Assembly (NCBI RefSeq): GCF_015476335.1
Contig: NZ_JADAQY010000005.1
Coordinates: 1-64,000, forward strand
Source: Rickettsia endosymbiont of Cardiosporidium cionae
Lineage (GTDB): Bacteria; Pseudomonadota; Alphaproteobacteria; Rickettsiales; Rickettsiaceae
Direction of reading: 5' to 3'
Length of the DNA stretch: 64,000 bases
Shown here: piece by piece, positions 57,750 to 64,000 of the stretch
Layout of the letters: each line of letters starts with the position of its first letter
Numbering within the stretch: the first letter of the stretch is position 1
Translations under genes and position numbers: made by a program
The notes under the pieces: model-generated
What the model was told of the DNA's origin: nothing
Seen by the model: the letters and a program-made list of their open reading frames with translations, nothing else
Databases searched by the model: none

Positions 57750-60602
57750 CTATCTTGTTTTAAAAATTTTTGTGGGATATATCGCATTGCCATTTGTATC
57801 TTTCCAATATTCAGTACGTCTCCAAATGCTACTATTATCTTTACTATATACCATTTCCTTAGAAGCATAAGACATTAAAAGCAACTTACTAAGCTTAAGC
57901 CTTAGATCAAAATCTATCCAAAATTCATCATAAATATCGCTATTGCTACTAGATGAAACTGGCGATTCACTATAAATACTGCTATTGCTACTAGATGAAA
58001 CTGGCGATACACTATAAATACTGCTATTGCTACCAGAGGAAACTCGCCTTATAATATACCCCATAGTTAGTGTATTACCAGAACGGTTGTTACCTTCAGA
58101 GCGATAATTAACATATATAAGTTTCGCATCCGGATTTATATAAGCATCATACATTTCTATTGGGAATGAACTAGATATATCACCAAAATCATATATCTTC
58201 CCTAATTTAAAACTTTTAATTAAGTAATTGATCTTATCCTTTAAAGGCAAATCAGCATCTGTCCATTTAGTGACATTCAAATTATTAGGGTCTAAAACAC
58301 AATATCTACCACTAACTTCAGTACCTATATCTGATGTTCCAAAAATCCTACCTTGATCATCAGTATATTCAGAACACTTAGGTTGAGGTATCTCAACACA
58401 TAACCCCATTTCTATCGGATGTTTATTTCTTATTCCATAATTACTACTAATATGTGCTGCATTTGTATTGGGATTATAGAATTTATCACTACTTAAAAAA
58501 TAATCTTTATAACTTTTAATATCTCCTGGTAAATCAGGAAACACTCTATCACTCAATATATTACTAACTTTGTTATTTACTATTTTGGATAAAACACATT
58601 GTGTAGTATTACTACTACAAGGCACCCAATTTGATATTTTTAAACAAGCATATTTCCCTCCTCTGATATACTGCCCATTTAAATATTCAATACCATGTAG
58701 ATATACATTACTATTGGTACCATCTAATATTAAATCTTTATAATAACCTCCTATTGTGCTCGGACCTATAGACTTAATACCATCAAATGGCTGATATCTA
58801 TAAGATTCATCTGTTACAAAAGAATCAAATATATAGCCTGCTAAGTTATTATGGCCTCTAGTATTAGTAGGATACCTACTGGTATTAGTAGTAACAATAG
58901 TAGAAGTAATATTTGTATCCTGAGATATAGATGCTATAAATTTAGGTTCATAATATATATCACTTGTATCACACACAATGGGGGAAGTAGTATCACCACA
59001 TTTATATATCTTAGGTATTACAATATTGGCTCTGGGCTCACAACCTACAACAGTTTTCGTATCAATATCAAATACGCAAATATAGTTTGGATCTTGACGA
59101 AAATCATTATATTCTATCTTTATACCGGCACTACGAGTTATAGAAGCAGAAAAATCCTTTATAGCATTCATATTATCTCTTAAAGTAAAACTTTGTTCAA
59201 GCGGAGTATTGACATGAGAATCTTCTTCTGCAGGAAATTTTAATATTATATCTTTAAAATCTCCTAAATTGACTCCCCATAGTTCTTGACAAAAATCGTC
59301 ACTATTATTTTGACATAAATTCACATCATCAAAGAAAAAATGGCTAATAAAAAATTGACCTCCAAATCTAACGCTATATACTAGCCTAGATTTACTTACA
59401 ATAGATTTTCTTTTGATATTTGATAATATTAGTGATGAAGTATTTTTTAAATTGTTACTGTTAGCATCAATTACTGGAGAAAGGTAATTTTGTTCCCTTA
59501 TGCTAGGAGTATCAATTATCCCAGAAGTTATTTCATCACTACTAGGGTTAACCCTAACACATCTTGAATAATTACCAACATTACATAGTGGTAGCATATA
59601 TTCATAACCAACTCTAACTATATTATTTATTATATTATTTTTAGTACCACTCAATGTCCTAACGCAAGGGTTATCTATTTTAGATTGTTCATTATGTTCA
59701 CAAATTCTCTGAGTTTTAATAACATTAGAATTCACATAATCATGTTCAAGTTTAATAAAATTACTTGTAATAGAATTATCAAAGATAGTATTGGAGACTG
59801 AAAATGAATCTGGTATTCTAGTACATCCTATCTGTGTTGCAGTAATAATATTTTTATTAACTGCTAATGTATCTGGATATTTATTCAATAAATACGCAAA
59901 AAAGAATAAATTATATCTTTTTTTCATATTCAAAATATCATTTTTATAAATAGTGTTTATATTTTTAATATAAACCTGAACTATTGACAATTGATCTGTT
60001 AAGGTAATTAAATCTTGCCATTTTAGTTTTTCACCAGAATCCCAAGGTTGTAAAAATTTACTTGCATCAAAATATTCTATACCAGTTCTATAAAAATTTA
60101 GGTCACTATTATTATCAATATATGCACAAAATTTTATATCAGAAATATCTTTTGACTCGCTGTTATCTTCTATCCTAGAACAAACACGTATAAAATCAGT
60201 AGTATAAGGATTATAATGAACAATTTTACAATCTCCATGGCCTTGCAATATTTGGTTACCTTCATTGCACTCATAAGCATCGCATATCTGATATCTTAAT
60301 CTTAACTTTGGTACAAAATAACTACTACTGGCTATAGGTTCTACGCATAAATTTATTTTTAAATCCAGAGAAGAATGAATTAGATTGTGAATTATACCTG
60401 CAGAACCAATATCCGAGAGACAAGTATTACTACTAAGATTGCTATTAATTGGAGGACAAAAATTATTCACTATATCTGGATATGGACTGCAAATATTAGT
60501 AGGGCTATCTTCCCAGCTATAAGCTGCATATATATTGTGAGATATAATCCAAAATAAAATAACTAAATATAGTTTAATACTATTATTAATTACAGCAATC
60601 AT
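57750..60602 (-). CDS. large secreted cysteine-rich protein linked to VirB4
   Basis: 950 residues with a signal peptide (KLYLVILFWIISHNIYA, cut likely before AYSWEDS), about 26 cysteines spread along the chain and no further membrane span. Near the C-terminus a 14-residue repeat NSSIYS-x-SPVSSSS occurs. I do not recognise the family. Its ATG overlaps the VirB4-like stop by four bases, so the two proteins are made together. In rickettsial type IV systems VirB6 genes follow virB4 and have long exported domains, but this one lacks the VirB6 membrane segments. A surface or periplasmic part of the secretion apparatus is the best guess. Confidence 0.75.
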   Translation of the reverse strand: MIAVINNSIKLYLVILFWIISHNIYAAYSWEDSPTNICSPYPDIVNNFCPPINSNLSSNTCLSDIGSAGIIHNLIHSSLDLKINLCVEPIASSSYFVPKLRLRYQICDAYECNEGNQILQGHGDCKIVHYNPYTTDFIRVCSRIEDNSESKDISDIKFCAYIDNNSDLNFYRTGIEYFDASKFLQPWDSGEKLKWQDLITLTDQLSIVQVYIKNINTIYKNDILNMKKRYNLFFFAYLLNKYPDTLAVNKNIITATQIGCTRIPDSFSVSNTIFDNSITSNFIKLEHDYVNSNVIKTQRICEHNEQSKIDNPCVRTLSGTKNNIINNIVRVGYEYMLPLCNVGNYSRCVRVNPSSDEITSGIIDTPSIREQNYLSPVIDANSNNLKNTSSLILSNIKRKSIVSKSRLVYSVRFGGQFFISHFFFDDVNLCQNNSDDFCQELWGVNLGDFKDIILKFPAEEDSHVNTPLEQSFTLRDNMNAIKDFSASITRSAGIKIEYNDFRQDPNYICVFDIDTKTVVGCEPRANIVIPKIYKCGDTTSPIVCDTSDIYYEPKFIASISQDTNITSTIVTTNTSRYPTNTRGHNNLAGYIFDSFVTDESYRYQPFDGIKSIGPSTIGGYYKDLILDGTNSNVYLHGIEYLNGQYIRGGKYACLKISNWVPCSSNTTQCVLSKIVNNKVSNILSDRVFPDLPGDIKSYKDYFLSSDKFYNPNTNAAHISSNYGIRNKHPIEMGLCVEIPQPKCSEYTDDQGRIFGTSDIGTEVSGRYCVLDPNNLNVTKWTDADLPLKDKINYLIKSFKLGKIYDFGDISSSFPIEMYDAYINPDAKLIYVNYRSEGNNRSGNTLTMGYIIRRVSSGSNSSIYSVSPVSSSSNSSIYSESPVSSSSNSDIYDEFWIDFDLRLKLSKLLLMSYASKEMVYSKDNSSIWRRTEYWKDTNGNAIYPTKIFKTR
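57931..58048. repeat. 42-bp coding tandem repeat, about 2.8 copies
   Basis: A 42-bp unit starts at 57931, 57973 and 58015. It encodes the Ser/Asn-rich 14-residue repeat of the cysteine-rich protein. The first two copies are almost identical. Confidence 0.9.
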
Positions 60603-63055
60603 ATATCATCTAGTTTATTCAATTCATTAAAAAAATCATAAACCCAATTTTCTAATTCCACACCCTTATAACGATCAGAGAACTGATTGAAAATTGAAAT
60701 TGTATTATCGTCAGATGACAATATATTACAAATATATGGAGGAAAATTTTTAGGGAGTCTTAATATAACAGTCTTACCATTTTTAATCATCAATATCTCA
60801 CCAATAAAATTATCAAGACTCAGCAACATCTTACAGTCTTCTTTAGTAATATTGAGTATTATATCTAGTTTATCTATTGCTCTATTCATTGGTAGCAATA
60901 TTTTTGTTGCGACTTGTTCCATTAAGAGATTTGAAATATCTTGATCGCCATCAAGATATAAATCATATAAATTTAACGTAGCAATAAATACAGAGTTATA
61001 CGAGTGAGAAGTATTTATCAATCTAGAAATCTGAGTAGAAAAAGATTTGATATCTACTAAATGGCCTATATTATCTATAGCGATTATTTTATGCGAATCC
61101 TTATTATAAAAATAATATAAATGAGTTACAGACCAAATTATTGCCATTTTCACATTACATAATATATTCAACTGCTCATTAAATTCATGCAGTAAACTTT
61201 GATCTTGAGGAAAATATTGTTTACTGAATAACTCTTCTCCGAACTGCTCCAAATTAAGAATACAAATACCAAAATTCTCAATATTAAAAGGGATATCAGA
61301 TTCAAATATCTGATAAAATTTACCAGCTGATGTGAACTCAAATAATCTTTTTTTAATATCTATATATTCAGGATTATTCTTAGTTATCCTATCAATAACT
61401 AAAGAAAGTAACCTCTCCTCCACCGGTAACAAAAGTATCTCTTCTACAAATTTTGTAATTAACTCTAGTGAAATAGTTTCCAATGTAGACTTGTAATAAC
61501 CCATGATAATTTTAAAAAATTCTAATAAAAAATCACGAGAAGCTTCAGAAGAATCAATCATTAGTGGGTTAAAAATGGATCGAATATTATCGATCCAAAG
61601 TGCATGCCCTAAATTAGCGAATAAAAAGGCTTCTCTATTGTTGGTGATATATAAAATCTTAGGTAAAAATTTATAACTTTCTATCAGTAGTAAATTGAGT
61701 AAAAAACTTTTTCCAGAATCCTCTGTACCAATTATGAAATTACTACCAGATCTATCTTGATCATGAAAATTGAATAGATAAGGTACAGAATCTTTAGTAC
61801 GAAATAATGTTATAAATTCTCCTAAGGGGCTAACTGAAAAATCTAATTGGGGTAAGGTAGGAATGGATGCAAATAACGCTACATATCTTAGATAATTTAC
61901 ATATTTTCTTTGAACAAATTTAAAATTTCCTGGCAATTGAGACCAAAAAATTTTTTCTAGATTAATATCCTCCCTTACCACTATGATACCAACATCAGCC
62001 ATAATCTCAGATAAAATATACACATTATATTCTAACAATTCGACTGTATCTGCTATAACCATTAAAGACAACTGTTGATAACATAATTTACTATCTTTAT
62101 GATTCTTATCACTAAAATTAGTTAAGCTCATATCAGTTAATAATTGAGTATCATGACTTAAACCGAGAATATATGACTGTAAAGTCAAATCCCCTGAAAG
62201 ATCAGTAGGTACTACAGAATAAAATATCTCAGTAATAATCATATTAACATTTGATTGTAATATCTTATTTATCACAGAATCTGGCAGATCAGTACATTCT
62301 TTGATAGATAAAATTGCTGCAAACCGACTTTTATTTGTCTTACTCACGACTTCAATTTTGTTGTTACTAATTGCATAACTATGCTCGCCTAAATATTCTG
62401 ACATATCTACAAAATTCAACTCTGGTACTGATGATTGGTCTAGCTGTATAATAGACTTATATATGAATAAATTTTCAGAAAAACAAATTTCATTTTCTAA
62501 ATCCTTTTTTATAGATAATCTAGAGACATCATAATGCTTTAATCTTAACAATATAGAATCACTAATTTCTGTAATTTTTTTTAAAGCATGTACCAAGTTA
62601 TGGTTTATACTATTTGCAATATTGTTCAAAAAATAATTATTAAAATTGCCTATATCTAGTTTAAAACTATTACTACAATAAACTATTGTTAGATAAATTT
62701 CGTTAAGCATATGAGAAGAACCATCATTTAGATCCACCCAATATTTATGGAAATTAGCAAAAAACAGAGAATCATATTCTATACTCTTATTATCATAATC
62801 TATTTGTTTATAAAGGTTATGGATCCAGAAAACTAATCTGGGATTATCAAAGCCAGATAATATACTACGAAGATCTGCTCTAATATTAGCGATATTACTA
62901 ATATCACTTTTATTAGGGCCAGATATTTTTATAGTCTGGATCAATTCAGAGTTTTTTGTTAAAAGCGTACAGTCATTGAAATAACCTACTATAGGAATAA
63001 AATTCTTTGCAGATTGACTATAAAATAATTTTTTATATCGTGCATCGTAGGGCAT
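60599..63055 (-). CDS. type IV secretion ATPase, VirB4-like, with altered Walker B
   Basis: 818 residues, resembling rickettsial VirB4/RvhB4: NIRADLRSIL, SHMLNEIYLTIVY, LGEFITLFRT and VATKILLPMNRAID align with the family pattern. Walker A is intact (GTEDSGKS, 443-450). The Walker B region reads KIIAIDNIGHLV (656-667), where VirB4 normally has D-E; the acidic residue after Asp661 is Asn. The usual ATQ sensor reads IATLN (691-695). ATP hydrolysis may be weak or lost. virB3 and other T4SS genes are not adjacent; a second VirB4 elsewhere is likely, since Rickettsiales carry two. Confidence 0.85.
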   Translation of the reverse strand: MPYDARYKKLFYSQSAKNFIPIVGYFNDCTLLTKNSELIQTIKISGPNKSDISNIANIRADLRSILSGFDNPRLVFWIHNLYKQIDYDNKSIEYDSLFFANFHKYWVDLNDGSSHMLNEIYLTIVYCSNSFKLDIGNFNNYFLNNIANSINHNLVHALKKITEISDSILLRLKHYDVSRLSIKKDLENEICFSENLFIYKSIIQLDQSSVPELNFVDMSEYLGEHSYAISNNKIEVVSKTNKSRFAAILSIKECTDLPDSVINKILQSNVNMIITEIFYSVVPTDLSGDLTLQSYILGLSHDTQLLTDMSLTNFSDKNHKDSKLCYQQLSLMVIADTVELLEYNVYILSEIMADVGIIVVREDINLEKIFWSQLPGNFKFVQRKYVNYLRYVALFASIPTLPQLDFSVSPLGEFITLFRTKDSVPYLFNFHDQDRSGSNFIIGTEDSGKSFLLNLLLIESYKFLPKILYITNNREAFLFANLGHALWIDNIRSIFNPLMIDSSEASRDFLLEFFKIIMGYYKSTLETISLELITKFVEEILLLPVEERLLSLVIDRITKNNPEYIDIKKRLFEFTSAGKFYQIFESDIPFNIENFGICILNLEQFGEELFSKQYFPQDQSLLHEFNEQLNILCNVKMAIIWSVTHLYYFYNKDSHKIIAIDNIGHLVDIKSFSTQISRLINTSHSYNSVFIATLNLYDLYLDGDQDISNLLMEQVATKILLPMNRAIDKLDIILNITKEDCKMLLSLDNFIGEILMIKNGKTVILRLPKNFPPYICNILSSDDNTISIFNQFSDRYKGVELENWVYDFFNELNKLDDI

Positions 63056-63440
63056 TGTATACTACAGTATGTGTAAGTCTTGTATAAAATATTTCAATAT
63101 TTAATAGAAGATTTATATCTTAATTAATTATTAATATCTCCTTCAAGATTATCTCACATAAAATAATAAGATTAAACAAAATCCCAGTTTGTAGCTGTAT
63201 TTTATTGATTATTGTTACATCTTAACTAATGTAATATCTGATAAATTTAACTACCAAAACTAACTCCAAAAACTAAACTCTATCGCTACCACAATAGTAA
63301 TAATAACATTAGGTTACAAAAATAATTTAACCATTAATCTATTGTTATCAGCTAAAATTAAATATAATAATCATTAATCTATAACAAAATAGTATAGATA
63401 ATTACATTACGAATATGTTGTAACACAATCAAATTGTAAA
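63056..63440. other. 385-bp spacer between virB4-like gene and CCA-adding enzyme
   Basis: AT-rich region between divergent genes. On the plus strand TATAAT is at 63363-63368 with TTGTTA 15 bases upstream, a possible promoter of the right-hand gene. On the minus strand TTGAAG and TAAGAT are 18 bases apart near 63118-63147. No ORF. Confidence 0.45.
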
Positions 63441-64000
63441 ATGGAAAAGATAGCTAAAATAATAAAACAAACACTTAATATTCATTCTAAACATTGTTTC
63501 AAGATATTCGCAGAAATCAGAAAACATAATGGCAAAATTAGAGTAATAGGTGGGGCAGTGAGAGATGCTTTACTAGATATACCATCACAAGATATTGATT
63601 TGGCTACTGATATCATTCCGGATAATGTAATTAAAATATTATCTGGTAAATCAATTAAAACATTTAAATCAGGGATAGAATTTGGTACTGTTACTGCTAT
63701 AATAGAAGATGAGATATTTCAGATCACCACATTAAGAAAAGATAAAATTTGTTACGGAAGACATGCTAAAGTTGAATTTTCTAAAAGTTTTTTTAAAGAT
63801 GCTTTAAGAAGAGACTTCACCATTAATGCACTAAGCTATTGCCCCATTGAGCATAAGATATATGATTATTTTGGTGGCATAGAAGACCTAAAAAACTCAA
63901 TAGTCAGATTCATAGGTGATCCATATCAAAGAATTAAGGAAGATTATCTTAGAATATTGAGGTTCTTCCGTTTTTCTTGTAAATATTCAAATCATTTCCA
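63441..64000 (+). CDS. CCA-adding enzyme/poly(A) polymerase family, 5' part
   Basis: The first 186 codons of a class II nucleotidyltransferase, cut by the window end. RVIGGAVRDALL is the phosphate-binding GG motif, DIDLATDI the catalytic DxD, and RRDFTINALSY the conserved motif after it; RILRFFRF opens the nucleotide-recognition region. In Rickettsiales this family repairs or adds the tRNA 3' CCA. CCA-adding and poly(A) polymerase activities cannot be separated from this part alone. Confidence 0.93.
   Translation, partial: MEKIAKIIKQTLNIHSKHCFKIFAEIRKHNGKIRVIGGAVRDALLDIPSQDIDLATDIIPDNVIKILSGKSIKTFKSGIEFGTVTAIIEDEIFQITTLRKDKICYGRHAKVEFSKSFFKDALRRDFTINALSYCPIEHKIYDYFGGIEDLKNSIVRFIGDPYQRIKEDYLRILRFFRFSCKYSNHF

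Noticed and set aside
58851-59183. 110-codon plus-strand ORF inside the cysteine-rich protein gene
   Set aside because: Antisense shadow; the minus-strand frame is a continuous 950-codon gene with a signal peptide and a coupled neighbour.

Overview
The window is strongly AT-rich and looks like the chromosome of an alphaproteobacterium of the order Rickettsiales. ClpP, RF2, trigger factor, the RMND1/DUF155-like protein, the tuf-S10-spc-alpha ribosomal block and a VirB4-like type IV secretion ATPase all read as rickettsial. It also keeps flagellar genes (flgF, flgG, flgA, flgH and two flagellin-like genes), lipopolysaccharide genes (kdsA, lptD, a surA-like gene) and cell-wall genes (ddl, ftsQ). 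That mix suggests a flagellated, Midichloriaceae-like lineage rather than Rickettsia or Anaplasmataceae proper. The family assignment is inference.

Layout. 1-1398: the 5' part of an SSS-family symporter (minus strand, cut by the window edge). 2012-5559: clpP, clpX, a HAD hydrolase and tsaE (plus). 5586-10945 (minus): prfB with a programmed +1 frameshift, two flagellin-like paralogues made by tandem duplication, tig and tRNA-Leu. 11214-16120: xseA opposite lptD, surA-like and a 35-codon membrane-peptide gene, closed by a clear terminator hairpin. 16119-21701 (minus): kdsA, secG, an aromatic amino acid permease, sodB, tRNA-His and RNase J. 22260: xseB. 22645-39188 (minus): tRNA-Tyr, tRNA-Gly, tuf and the S10, spc and alpha ribosomal operons with secY, adk, rpoA and rpsT. 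39279-44707: rlmB, the flgF-flgG-flgA-flgH operon, tRNA-Pro, a carboxylesterase and tRNA-Arg. 44733-47348: a three-gene ABC importer of the COG2984/1101/4120 type. 47516-55718 (minus): gatB, rplM-rpsI, an RMND1-like protein, a small membrane protein, mutL and ffh. 55870-57715: ddl-ftsQ. 57750-63055 (minus): a VirB4-like ATPase overlapping a 950-residue secreted cysteine-rich protein. 63441 to the end: the start of a CCA-adding/poly(A) polymerase family gene.

How the genes work together. Most of the window is translation, secretion and proteolysis machinery: ribosome, EF-Tu, RF2, GatB, SRP54, SecY/SecG, trigger factor and ClpXP. Envelope genes imply a Gram-negative outer membrane carrying Kdo-containing LPS and some peptidoglycan synthesis. 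The amino acid permease, the SSS symporter and the ABC importer fit a host-dependent bacterium that takes up nutrients.

The least ordinary parts are: the flagellin duplication, which carries a decayed tig 3' end, a conserved mRNA-leader hairpin and a 153-bp perfectly identical segment; the 9-G tract inside ddl; the VirB4-like protein with an altered Walker B motif, coupled to the large cysteine-rich exported protein; the hydrophobic N-terminal extension on FlgF; and a GC-rich non-coding island at 15964-16016. No CRISPR array, insertion sequence, rRNA gene or prophage was seen.
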